A stretch of 64,000 bases of DNA from Coix lacryma-jobi var. lacryma-jobi (Eukaryota; Streptophyta; Magnoliopsida; Poales; Poaceae), in contig CM019823.1 of the NCBI GenBank assembly GCA_009763385.1, positions 88,237,104-88,301,103 on the forward strand, in the 5' to 3' direction. The stretch's first letter is position 1, and each line of letters starts with the position of its first letter. Both the position numbers and the translations under genes were made by a program. Of this stretch, positions 1 through 10,466 are shown piece by piece. The notes beneath the pieces were generated by a model. It saw nothing but the letters and a program-made list of their open reading frames with translations. It was not told the origin of the DNA and searched no databases.

Positions 1-913
1 AAACTAAGCACTCAAATAGCAAAGGCTCAAACTAATCACAAATACGAAATATGAAGCATATGAGCAAATGAGCAGTTTTTAGCCAAAAAGATAGTGACCA
101 TCAAAATAGCACTACACATGTATAGGTATGAATCCAAGCAAGTGCTAAACATGTACACAAGGTGAACTACCTCTAGCAAAGTTCAATCATCATGCATAGG
201 AATGAAACATACACTTGTGATTTCAGTTTTAACATCGGAGTTGCAGCGGGTAAAAATTCACAAGTTCAATTATTAGCATGTGATTGCGAGGGGTTAAAAG
301 CTTGTCATTGCGTAACTTTTCAACCGAGCGAAGCCTATGCCGAAGCAATCAGAAGCTTAAAGCTACGGTTTCGGTCATACACTACACGGCTCAAGTTTAA
401 CTCAAAGTGCAATGAGAAACAGTCTCGATACCGTGAGGTGTTGACAAGCAATCCCATCTCGATCTTTTCAATTCACTAAAACTTGGTTCAAATTTTAAAC
501 ATGATATGAACAGACCAAGCAAGTGAAAGACTCAGAACTAGAGACATAGCAACCTAGCATATATGAAAAGCACGAGTGAACTCAACAAATTCTACACATG
601 CTAGTTGCATATCTCAATGGTGAACATTTTCAGATTTTTATATACATTGAGCAAATTCACCATTCCAAAATAGCTCAGCTCACAACATGTACTAGTGATC
701 AGAAAGAGCATAAGCTACAAGCATCAACATAAGCATTGGTGCATACTAAACAGAGCATAGTTACATTCTAGTGATTATAAACATGAAGCTCAGAATGTAA
801 AAGCGTATGCTAAAATGCAAAGGAAAAGAAGATTAAACAAAATGTCAGTCTATTATACAAGCTCCAAAATGTTTCCCCCATCTAAAAGGGGAAACACACA
901 CCAAGCTCACCCC
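1..913 (-). other. Non-coding 3' untranslated region of Copia element A
   Basis: AT-rich, without a believable gene. It is closely related to 54100-54960 and 60530-61400, which occupy the same place in two other copies. The best-conserved block is about 360-480, where the three copies differ at only a handful of positions. The short frame at 192-479 is not conserved as a protein and is not called. Confidence 0.8.
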
Positions 914-2392
914 TCAACCTATTAAGGTTGATTCGTCTAAAGGCTTGGTGAAAATATCAGCGAGTTGATGATGAGTATCGACATGGCGAAGGTCGATATC
1001 ACCCTTCTCCTGGTGGTCTCGCAAAAAATGAAAGCGCACATCAATGTGTTTGGTCTTCGAGTGAAGCACAGGATTCTTAGCAACGCTAATAGCTCTCATG
1101 CTGTCACAAAGCAAAGGCATGCGAGAAAAGCTCAGACCAAAATCACGCAAAGTGGCCATCATCCAAAGCAACTGGGAACAGCAGCTAGCCGCGGCAACAT
1201 ATTCGGCCTCTGTGGTAGACTGAGCGACACTAGACTGCTTGCGAGAAGACCACGATACAAGAGAAGATCCAATAAACTGGCAAGTCCCAGAAGTGGACTT
1301 GCGCTCAATGCGACAACCAGCAAAATCGGCATCGGAATAACCGCAAAGGGAGAGGGTGGAGGAAGCAGAATACCAAATCCCAAACTCAGGCGTGAAACGA
1401 AGGTACCTGAATATGCGCTTCACCGCCTGACGGTGAGAAGTGCGCGGCGACGCCTGAAAGCGCGCGCACAGACACACCGTGAACTGCATGTCCGGGCGTG
1501 TCGCCATCATGTAGAGAAGCGACCTGATCATGCCTCGGTATGCCTGGTACTCCTTCTGGTCCACTGCTTCTCCATCCACATCCGCATCCAGGGCAGTCGT
1601 CGTCGACATGGGTGTTGGAAGAGGCTTGGCCTCACCCATATCGAACCGCTTCAGCAAGTCCTTGGTGTACTTGCCCTGGTGCACAAACGTTCCCTCTCGA
1701 GATTGCTTAATTTGCAATCCGAGAAAGAATGTCAGCTCGCCCATCATGCTCATCTCGAAGTCCCTGCCCATAACATCTGCAAACTTGGCAACCAAAGCGT
1801 GACAAGAACCACCGAAAATGATATCATCCACGTAAATCTGGACCAAGAGTGTGTCTTTGCCTTGCCTGAGGAGAAAAAGCGTCTTATCTACACATCCCAT
1901 TTTAAAACCCTTAGCTAGCAGAAAAGTTTTCAATCTATCATACCAGGCTCTAGGGGCTTGTTTCAAACCATATAAAGCTTTGTGGAGTTTAAAAACATGG
2001 TTTGGAAACTTGGGATTTTCAAAACTGGGGGGTTGCTCAACATACACTTCCTCTTCTATGTAGCCGTTTAAGAAGGCACTCTTGACATCCATTTGAAAAA
2101 GTTTAAAACCTTTGGATGCAGCAAAAGCCAAGAGTATCCTAATAGCCTCCAAACGAGCTACAGGAGCAAAAGTCTCCTCATAGTCTATCCCCTCCTTCTG
2201 ACTATAACCCTTTGCTACAAGCCTGGCCTTGTTTCTCACAACGTGGCCATCCTCTCCTTGCTTGTTTTTGAAAACCCATTTTGTCCCAATAGGCTTACAG
2301 TCTAGAGGAGGTGGAACTAGAACCCAAACCCGATTTCTCTCAAAGTTTTCTAACTCCTCATGCATGACATTGACCCAATCCGGATCTGTCAA
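914..2392 (-). pseudogene. Copia reverse transcriptase-RNase H
   Basis: A 492-residue open frame, the best preserved coding stretch in the window. RT domain: the first catalytic Asp is in MDVKSAFLNG (about residue 102) and YVDDIIF is at 187-193. RNase H follows with acidic residues in GYSDADFAG (about 351-359), TTEAEY (about 393-398) and LLCD (about 427-430), and ends with the family's LADIFTKPLD. The real polyprotein frame continues upstream of the Met used here but meets a TGA at 2408-2410, where related copies have Arg, so this is an in-frame nonsense change. A few extra residues after EY near residue 283 differ from the copy at 55456-55833. In an active element it would copy the RNA into DNA inside the particle. 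Confidence 0.92.
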
Positions 2393-2630
2393 AGCGTGTC
2401 CAACATCTCAGGGCTCAAAATTAGCAACAAAAGCAAAATGAGCAAAATGCGAGATTTGCTGTGACCTGGACCGAGTGACACGTTCGCCGATGTCGCCGAT
2501 CATCTGCTGAGGGGGGTGCTGGCGCTGGATGTGTCGTGGCGCCTCCCGAACTGAAGTAGCCTCCCGCTCAACAGCAGCTAGTGCCTCCCTGGGTACAAAA
2601 GGTACCGCGGGGTGGCGGATCCCATGGCCC

Positions 2631-3390
2631 CTAGGAAGAAGAGGTGTCGGGGCCGTGAGTCATCGTAGAAGCCGCTCTTGGCGGCACGGCAGGTGGAGGG
2701 CATGCTGGATCGTCCATACCTTCAGCACCCTCGTCCTCGTCATCAAAAAGAGGCTCACCGACCTCATGATCACCTGCACGCTCAAAACGAGAAGAAGGAC
2801 ATACAAGTGTCTCATCGAAGGTGACATCTGATGTCTCCACGACTCGGTTAGTATCAAGGTTAAGTACACGATAAGCTCTAGTGTGAGTGCCATAACCCAA
2901 AAATACTCCGTCAGAAGAACGAGACTCAAATTTGTCCAGGTTGCCCTTTTTCAAAATAAAACAGTGGCAACCGAAGACTCTAAAGTAACTCAACTTGGGC
3001 TGTCTACCAAAACGCAACTCATAAGAGGTCTTCTTCAAAAAGGCTCTCAGAAAAATGCGATTTGAAATGTAGCATGCAGAGTTGTCATAGCTTCGGCCCA
3101 ATAGCGCCTAGGAGTCCTATGCTCATCGAGCATCGTCCTGGCCATCTCAACAAGGGTCCGATTCTTCCTCTCTAAACACCATTTGGGGCGGTGTGTAGGG
3201 GGGGAAGAAAACTGATGCTCCAAACCAAGGCGGTCACAAAACTTCTCAAAGTCCGAATTTTGAATTCGGAACCATTATCACTTCTAATGGCTCGCATCGA
3301 GTTCAAAGGGAACTCGTTCTGAAGATGCAAAATCAGATTGTGAGCAAATAAGAAAGTCTCAGTCTTCTCAGTCAAAAAGAAGAAGCCCAC
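2631..3390 (-). pseudogene. Copia integrase core and C-terminal part, broken
   Basis: Pieces in different frames. At 3172-3390 the integrase core shows RAIRSDNGSEFK, holding the second catalytic Asp; the first lies just upstream in a VVDDFSRY segment near 3395-3410. The third catalytic residue should sit in a VVERKN-like motif near 3165, but the sequence has lost that frame, with a TAG instead. At 2631-3101 the integrase C-terminal region is recognisable (SNRIFLRAFLKKTSYELRFG, FKVFGCHCF-like, then SSDGVFLGYG). About 240 bases of low-conservation linker separate it from RT. Integration by this copy is not possible. Confidence 0.85.
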
Positions 3391-3509
3391 GAATACCTCG
3401 AAAAGTCGTCAACAACAACCAAAACATACCACTTGCCACCAACCGAGCTCACCCGAGCCGGACCAACAAGGTCCATGTGTAAAAGCTCCGGGGGTGCGAG
3501 GTCATGACC

Positions 3510-4078
3510 TTAGTCACTGGATGGTGGGGAGCGGCAACAATCTTTCCATGTCTGCAAGAATGGCAAACTAGATCCTTCTCCATCGAAAGCTTGGGCAAAT
3601 CCTCGGATTAGGCCAAGTGAGCTAAGTCTTGCAAGCAAGTCGAAGCTTAAATGACCGAGCCTCCTATGCCACTTCCAAAGATCGGAGGAAGAAGGACTAG
3701 CCAAAAGACAGCGGGAAATACCAAATGACTCCGAAAAATTCGCGCGAAAGACTTTCCCAAAGGGCGAAATCAAACATACAAGATTGCCCTGAGGATCTAA
3801 AATCCGACTGAGATTCGGTTTAAAACGAATCTCATAGTCATCATCAAAAAGTTGTGAAACAGAAAGCAAGTTAAAATGCAGGATTGAAACAAGAGCAACA
3901 TCGCGCAACACAAAGTGCTCATTAACCCGCACGACCCGCGAGAAAACACCTTACCTTTACTATTGTCGCCGAAGGTGATTAAACTCCTTTCCGCAACAGG
4001 GCTAAGGCTGGAGAACCACTTGGCATTTTCGTCATGTGCCTCGAACAACCGGAATCCACCAACCGAAATGTCCTCCAA
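3510..4078 (-). pseudogene. Copia aspartic protease and pre-integrase zinc-finger region, frameshifted
   Basis: The protease active-site triad DSG (context VDSGCSRHMT) is encoded at 4048-4056, followed by a frameshift into KWFSSL. The middle of the protease (RDVALVSILHFNLLSVSQL) and the gag-pre-integrase segment (LWKWHRRLGHLSFDLLARL) are in the frame 3510-3932, which then loses frame before the integrase core. The protease would cut the gag-pol polyprotein during particle maturation. Confidence 0.85.
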
Positions 4079-4337
4079 CCGTCTTACCTACATCAATAAA
4101 AAGACATAGGGTGAGCATACGGTCCAACACTGGGGTTAGTGAAATAAGAAGAATACCAGTGTTGGGCCGGCTGCTCAAAAGAACGGTCAGTATAAAAACC
4201 ATTCCTAGCCATCTACGGAGGAAGCGATCACCATGTTTAGAAAGACGTGGTCCGCTAGGGAAGGACGCTCACCGCGATACTCAAAACGCGGTGGGGAAAG
4301 CGCTCAACTACAAAGCCTTCGCCACGGGGTCCATAGC

Positions 4338-5657
4338 CTACAACTGCAGGCTCCCGCCGGGCATGCTCTCTACGAGGCCTACGCCTAGGAACCTGAGGTT
4401 CAGGACCTCTAGCTCTAGCCTCTCTCCTCGGAGCTCTCCTCTCCCTAGGCCTGGGACTTGACCTCCGGGCCTAGCAGCTCTCCTCTGGTCGTTCGGCACA
4501 TGCCCACCATGGAAAGGGTGGTACATGTCCGGGTTGTCCATCTCCCGAGCACGGCGCACCTCTCTCTTGCGCCGAAAACAGAACTCACTCAAGTGACCAT
4601 CCCTCCCACAGAAGTCACACTGGTACCTCACCACACGCAAAGGGGGTTGTTGGTATGCTGGTGTGGGTATGGTTCACTTTGCCCTTCTGTGGCAAGCACT
4701 CCTCCTGGATGGGTGGCATTGTGTCCAGCTTGTTCTTGAGGTGGTTTGGCTTGGGTGCCCACACTTGGTTCTTGGGTGGAGCTCTCGGGGGTTCCTCAAA
4801 CACCCCATCCTTGGTGGTAGGCTGGGCTCTTTGGGTGGAAGCTTGGTCAGTTTGGGAGTAGTGGTGGAGTTGGGCTTCTCACTAGGGTTCAGACCACTCG
4901 ACTCTCCAATCTTCCCAAAAGCGGAAAGATCAACACCCGGAGCAAAACCTACACCTGGACCTCCAGCAGCTCGCTTGAATTGGGAGATCATCATCCCGAG
5001 CTGCGGCTCACTACAAGAGACCCATGACAAGATGGTCCGAAGGTATGTGTTTTCCTCCTCGGTTTGCATCTTGCCATGCTTCACATTGGCAATCTCCATC
5101 TCCAAGCCCTCACACAAAGCGCATCTCATGACACAAGTGCTATCCGAGCTGGACTTCTCAAGAGACTCAATCTTGGCAATCTTCTCTGCCAACTCGGATT
5201 GCAAGACAGGACAAGTCTTGCACGCACCCAACAGCTGCGCCCTAGCACGGAGCTCATCCACCTCTCCAACCAAAGCAGCATACTTGCTCCTCAAAGTAAG
5301 AAGGTCAATCAAGTGCTTGGTGCATGACTCGCACTCACTCTCCTCCGACACAACCACGGTGGACCGAGCGAACTCAAGCTCCTTCACCGTGTCCTCCCAC
5401 TTTTGCCTAAACTACTTGCACTCTCTAGCAGCACGCCTAAGTAGTTTATCTTGGCTAAGGAGGGCAGCAGTAAGTTTCTCAACCTCAGCGGAAAGGTCAT
5501 CGTAGGTGAGAGATACCTGGGAGGTGTCATCGTCGTCGTCATTCCGAGGGGTGCGCTCCAGCTTGCCTCCGACCTCGTCACCAAGCGCCATGGTGCAGAG
5601 GCCCTCGTCGTCGGCGAAGAAGCAAAGTCCGTTGAGCTTGTCCTCGATCTTCTTCAT
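4338..5657 (-). pseudogene. Copia gag C-terminal extension: coiled coil and second zinc knuckle
   Basis: From 5657 leftwards: a stretch containing LNGLCFFADDEGLCTMALGDE, a long coiled coil with repeated CxxC pairs (5387-4800), a proline-rich linker, then a second zinc knuckle CX2CX4HX4C (CDFCGRDGHLSEFC, 4338-4640). At least two frameshifts join these parts. Such an extension is typical of SIRE-lineage gag; its job is not established here, but RNA binding and particle assembly are likely. At 5654-5657 the upstream gag stop TGA overlaps this part's ATG as ATGA. Confidence 0.8.
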
Positions 5658-6612
5658 CTCTCGGACTCGTCATCGCTTGAGCAAGCGGAGTCATCATCCG
5701 AGCCGTCGACGTCGCTGAGCGTGGCGAAGAACGCACGCTGCTCAGCCTGGGCCTTCTCCAAGTACTTCTTCTTGATGTACTCTTTGTTGAAGTCGCCCCT
5801 CTTCTTGCGCCTTGGGGGGACATACTTCTCCTTGCACTTGGAGTCGTACTTGTGCCCATGATCGCCTTTCCCCGAATGCTTGTTCTTCTTGGGGCAGTTG
5901 GCGATGAAGTGGTCGGGATCGCCGCACTCATAGCATCCTGAGCGTCCTCCTCCGCAGCGACGGTTCATGCGGTTGTTGTGAAACCGCTTGAACCGGTTGG
6001 CAAGCAAGGCCAACTCCTCATCTCCCAAAGACTCCAGCTGGTCCTTGAAGAGCTCGTCGCACGTGAGGGTCTCATAGTTAGGCGATTCGATGATCGCCTG
6101 AACCTTGGAATCCCACACCGACCGATCAAGAGTGTGCAAAAGCTTCAAAGCTCTCTCATGATCGTCGAAAGGCAACTGCTCCTTGTTAGCCCTCATCCTA
6201 TTGACAATCACCTGAAAGCAAGCAAATAAACTTTCTATGCTCTCGCTAGGCTGATGTCGAAAGTTCTCATACTCTCTCTTGAACGACTCGTAGAGTCGGG
6301 TTTTGACTTGAGAGGTTCCCTCATGGAAACGCATGAGGGTAGCCCAAATCTCCCGAGCCATAGAGAGGTGAGAAACGCGATCAAACTCACCCATGCTCAA
6401 ACAAGAGAAAAGAGCATTACGGGCTCGGCTATTGGCATCGTGCTCATCGATCTGATGCTGAGTGACACGAGCAGCCAAGACAACATAATTGGCAGAGTTG
6501 CAAAATCCCAAATGGAAGCACCCAAACTCTGCAGATAGGCCGACATGCGTATCTTCCAATACGCATAGTTCATCCCATCGAAAAACGGTGGTTTGCCCAC
6601 GCCGCGATCCAT
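5654..6612 (-). pseudogene. Copia gag (UBN2-type capsid and nucleocapsid)
   Basis: The start is the ATG at 6610-6612, beginning MDRGVGKPPFFDGMNYAYWK, the conserved start of plant Copia gag. It lies about 50 bases inside the primer site. A frameshift near 6500 moves the reading frame; the rest is the 301-codon frame ending at 5654. The capsid-like region includes the YESFKREYENF and LLHTLDRSVWDSKVQAI motifs. The zinc knuckle CYECGDPDHFIANC is exact CX2CX4HX4C (residues 209-222 of that frame). Gag would package element RNA into particles. Confidence 0.9.
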
Positions 6613-6660
6613 GTCGCCTTCGGTGGATCTGGACCGGCTAAGGTGGAAGATCCTTAACCC

Positions 6661-6672
6661 GCTCCGATACCA
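6661..6672 (-). other. Primer-binding site, initiator tRNA-Met type
   Basis: On the minus strand this reads TGGTATCGGAGC, one base from the standard TGGTATCAGAGC that pairs with the 3' end of initiator tRNA-Met. It starts two bases inside the 5' LTR edge. Confidence 0.9.
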
Positions 6673-6674
6673 AT

Positions 6675-8811
6675 TGAAGGACCGAGAATGCAAAAGCAAG
6701 GCGACCAGAGGGGGGTGAATGGGAGCCAATCAAATTTCTTTCGAAACTTTGGCCAAGTGTCCCAATTCAACCCCGAAAAGCACGGACCCAAGACGTGATG
6801 CTCACGACCCATGGAAGAGGGTGGATGATCCCTAGGATCACAGCGGAGCACCACCAAACACAAGCGAAGCAAAGACCAAAAGCTTCGGCTCAAGTTTCCC
6901 TTGAGAAACCGACTCCCGAGCGTAGATCGGAGGCTACGTCGAGAAATCTCTAAATACCTATGCAAACAAGTTGCAAAGATACCTAGAAATGTTTCTTGGT
7001 CAACTCTAGGAAGAAATGAGAAGTCCGAAAACCAAGCGAGCAAGCCGGGAGAGCAAACGCACTAAACCGGGTCACTCAGTAGGATCCCGGACTGTCCGGA
7101 CCTGGAGTCCCGGACTGTCTGCCCATGGCCGGACTGTCCGCGCTCTGGTGGCGGACTGCCCGTCGGCAAATGTGCAAAAACGCACTGCTGTTGAGAAGTC
7201 CCTGCTCGGGCCTGGACTGTCCGCGCCTGACAACGGCGGACTGTCCGCCGTCACCCGAGTCCAAAACAGCCGAGTCAAGCGACCACTGCTCGGTCGAAAC
7301 CCGACGCGCGGATTGTCCGCCGGTCAGAACCGCGGACTGTCCGCGAGTACCCAGGGAGGGCGATTTTGATTGCCTCCTCCCTAAATCCTTCAAATTTGAT
7401 CCAACTCAAAATCCCAAGTTCCCAAACTTGGAGAAGATGATCACGGGGTAGTTAGGAGACTATCCCCAAGAAATCATCCGCTCAAATTAACTAAATCAAC
7501 GAGAAATCAAAGGGAAGGTGGATGAACAGAAAAGCGCCACGAAAACGAAATTGTCCCGATCTATTCGATCATGAGGAGTTAGATGAATTCCTTTGGTCGA
7601 AATGACCTCCTCAATGATACGAACAAATTGGTTCAAACGGATTTCAAAAAGACGCACCGGAGAGGGAGATCGAGTGACGGGAAAAACACGGAGAAACGAA
7701 CAACGCGAAGAACACAACGAACTCGAATCAAAATGCGAATTGACACAACGATCTTGCAGCTGAAGCGCAAACACACGCTACGACAGAGAGGTTACGGCCT
7801 CCCTTCCTCAAAATCAACAGTACACAGAGGTGAGTCTCTCTGCGGATCTCAGCTAGCTACAGCAGGGGATGGGAGAGCAGGAAAACCTAAGTGCAAAAGA
7901 GCAAATGACTGAGATTGGGGGAGGAGGGTGTCTCCCCAACTACTTATCCTAATTCTAGCCTATGTACAATTCCTACTCTACCCCTCTCTAATCTAATTAC
8001 AGAGCGAACCAGCTAAACTCTAGGGTTATTCTGGACCAACTCGGTGGTAGGTGTATCCGACGGCGACGCCCGCACAACTCGTCCGCGTTGCCTCCACACA
8101 ACCTTCCGATTGCCGCCACGTGCCGCCCTCGCTCTGCACCCCCGGTTTTGTGGCCCAAATCGGGAAACCAGCCTTTTCCAGCCATCCCCCGTTTTGAGAC
8201 CCAAACCGGGAAACCAGCCACCAAGTCCAACGCCTGAGTTTTGTGGCCCAAACTCAGAAACCCGCAGCGCCCGAGTTTTGAGGCCCAAACTCGGAAACTG
8301 TCCTCAGCCCGAGTTTTGTGGCCAAACTCAGAAACCGTCCTCAGCACCCAGGTTTTGAGGCCAAACCTGGAAACCGTCCACCGGTGGTTTTTCTGTGGCT
8401 CAACCACCAAACCGGAGCTGTAGAGGGGATGCACCGCCCATGCACCCCGTCCACCGACACGTGTCCCCAGGTCCTCGACCCGAGCAACACCATGCCCACA
8501 AGTCTTCGCTCGTCGCTGTCCCAGGCTGCCAGCCACCACAGCTGATCCTCAGGCACTCCGGTCCCTCAGTCCAAGACTCACGTCCGCCCTTCACCGCTCG
8601 GTCCATCGGCATGGCACGTCCGCCGCACGGCACGCCCATCCTTCACCGCACCCGGTCCGTCAGCACGACACGTCTCAACTTGACCTTCACCTTGCCCTCG
8701 ATCACTGTCTCCGTGCTCGACACCTGCACAACACAAGCCAAAGAACCTGCGATCAAACCCGTTGACAATCACTCATCACACCGAGACCCGGCATACACCC
8801 ATGTATCCGCA
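6675..8811 (-). repeat. 5' LTR of Copia element A (subfamily A)
   Basis: Element-sense ends are TGCGGATACATGGG and GGTCCTTCA, giving TG...CA. It carries about a dozen CGGACTGTCCG-like dyads at 7086-7346 (transcribed leader) and a hairpin array at 8139-8408 (U3). One hairpin pairs CTGAGTTT with AAACTCAG, another CCGAGTTT with AAACTCGG, another CCAGGTTT with AAACCTGG. No clear TATA box is present; an ATAAGTAG-like stretch near 7945 occupies the place where other copies have TATA. Confidence 0.92.
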
Positions 8812-9123
8812 ACTTTCTCTTTGGATCCATTGTTTAATTTGCCAACATATGTATTAATGCTTTTGAAAATAATTAAAACTCCAGGATAAAGGTGAAGTGA
8901 AAGAACTAGAGACATAGTGCTTGATTTGATCGTTCAATCTCTCAATTATTCAAGATCTAAGGTAAGAGTAATAAGCCCCATGAAGAATAACATGATATGT
9001 TTCGGAGAATTTTTGTTTAACAGCAGGTATACTTGTTGGAAGTGAAGATATTGTAGCAACTCCTGATCCATTGTTAAGTTTTAGTTTTGCTAAGGGACTA
9101 GCAAAGGGTAAGCTTGGGGGAAT
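8812..9123 (+). mobile_element. 3' internal end of a gypsy element with polypurine tract
   Basis: Non-coding. It ends AAGCTTGGGGGAAT at 9110-9123, directly against the TG of the next LTR; this is the polypurine tract of Tat/Athila-type gypsy elements. Its upstream part was cut by the Copia element whose LTR ends at 8811. Confidence 0.75.
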
Positions 9124-10440
9124 TGTTGACACTGGTTAACTATCAAATTAAACGATAAATAAATATGAAAACGGCATGAATTCAATCACCAACAAAGGTT
9201 TAGGGTTTCAACTGACAATATTCCACGAGTTTTGGTGAGTTATGATTCTGCAGGGACTAAACCAGGAAACCAGCGCTGATTGCTTCCCCTAGAAGGAAAC
9301 CGATGGGAGATAACGCAACCGCCACGTCAGGATTATTCTAGAAGACTCCAGAGGACGGAAGAAGACACCAGGAGGTCGACCACCGCGAGAGGCCGACAGG
9401 TGGGACCGACCGGTCCCACCCTATGACCAGTCGGTCCCCCACGGAGGCCACGCGCTTCCGTCTTCTGCAAGCTACCTCCACCGCCTTTGGGGATCCATCT
9501 CAGCCCTACGTGAAGTCGGTTTGATCCAAGGGCCACGGTTCATCGCCCAGGGCTATATAAACAGCCCCCAGACCCCCCCTCTACAGGCATCTCCCTCTTC
9601 ATTATTCATCTCCACATCAAAAATTAGGGTTCCAATGTAGAAGTAGAGGTCCCTCTAGATGAATCTCTTCTAGTTCATCTAGAATTAGACCTAGTTCATC
9701 TAGTTGTAATCAAGAGTCAGCTTTCAAGTAGAAGACTAGATACCCCTCAATTAGGATTAGAACCTAGTCTTATTCGAGAACTAGAAGAGAGAGAGAGAGG
9801 AAGAGATCAAGAGGAAGCTCCGGCCTGTCGGATCAACTTCTTCATCTTGTACCTGTGGATTCAAGTTCTTCATCGACTTGCTTCAACGATTGTTTCGGTA
9901 ATCGACATCTATATTTAAGTTTGAGCTATTGTTCTTATTATTCTTAAGGTTTGTGACTCTTTTGAGTTCTTTAATTCTAGATGCGCTAGAGTTAGAGTAG
10001 TTGGATAGTGTAAGCGTGGTGCTTAGACTTGATAGCTCATCATAAATGCCTCCTATAACGCCGGTAACAGTGGTAGTTCGCAAGGGTGACTCTTATAGCC
10101 TTGTTGATTCTTCTATAGTCCACTACCCGTGTGTAGGCTCAGTAGGATTATACATTTGCATAAAAGAATCATACTCTGTTTGTGACCTTTTATGGCAACT
10201 TCCCCATTAAGAATAATAAACATATCACTCTTAAGTTGGATTTAGATAACCTTAGTGATCCCCTCTATGCTTCTAGATTCCCCGTCCTTGTTAGCCACTC
10301 AGGGGTATACACTTGAGACTCATCGCTATCCGTTCCTTTGGGTTCGATATTAAACTGGGTTACTCCGGTGAAGTGCAACATCGGTAGACGTTATCTGTGC
10401 GCTTGCGGATAAAGTAGAGTGTGCGTTAATTATACCAACA
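9124..10440 (+). repeat. Tat/Athila-like gypsy LTR, 1317 bp
   Basis: Begins TGTTGACACTGG and ends ACCAACA, with TGTTG/CAACA terminal inverted repeats. It belongs to the same family as 29357-30598. A GC-rich inverted repeat with 9-base arms GGTGGGACC/GGTCCCACC (9399-9420) lies upstream of a TATA box (9554-9560). The LTR has a polypurine tract on its left and a primer site on its right. Confidence 0.9.
9554..9560 (+). promoter_or_regulatory. TATA box of the 9124-10440 LTR
   Basis: TATATAA in the context GGGCTATATAAACAGCCCCC. The same block, one base different, recurs at 29787-29793 in the sister LTR. Transcription would start about 30 bases downstream. Confidence 0.75.
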
Positions 10441-10448
10441 AGCATTTC

Positions 10449-10466
10449 TGGCGCCGTTGCTGGGGA
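10449..10466 (+). other. Primer-binding site, tRNA-Asp type
   Basis: TGGCGCCGTTGCTGGGGA, one base different from the complement of the 3' end of plant tRNA-Asp (GTTGCCGGGGA expected). Eight bases separate it from the LTR end. Confidence 0.85.

Larger units (their letters stand above)
1..8811 (-). mobile_element. SIRE/Maximus-like Ty1/Copia element A (3' LTR outside window)
   Basis: Read leftwards from its 5' LTR (6675-8811): primer site, gag, protease, integrase, reverse transcriptase, RNase H, then a long 3' untranslated region running off the window start. The order PR-INT-RT-RH is that of Ty1/Copia. The long gag with a coiled-coil extension and second zinc knuckle, and the LTR edge CACCCCCCTCTGGTCGCC, are typical of the SIRE/Maximus lineage (family knowledge). 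Several frameshifts and stops make it non-functional, though the RT-RNase H frame is nearly whole. Confidence 0.9.

Noticed and set aside
192..479. 95-codon plus-strand frame
   Set aside because: The equivalent positions in the two other copies are not open in the same frame; conservation there is at the nucleotide level only.
965..1918. Long plus-strand open frame of 317 codons
   Set aside because: It is the antisense shadow of the well-supported Copia RT-RNase H frame; no domain on this strand.
4663..5505. Plus-strand open frame of 280 codons
   Set aside because: Antisense of the gag coiled-coil extension; composition mirrors that gene and nothing recognisable is encoded.
8395..8889. Open frames through LTR U3 (also 16021-16571, 18937-19411, 21680-22268, 46758-47291, 58335-58769, 63104-63442)
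   Set aside because: They run across hairpin arrays in GC-rich LTR sequence, in both directions in different copies, with no conserved start or domain.
10449..10466. tRNA gene
   Set aside because: Only the 18-base complement of a tRNA 3' end is present; it is a primer-binding site. No full cloverleaf was seen anywhere.
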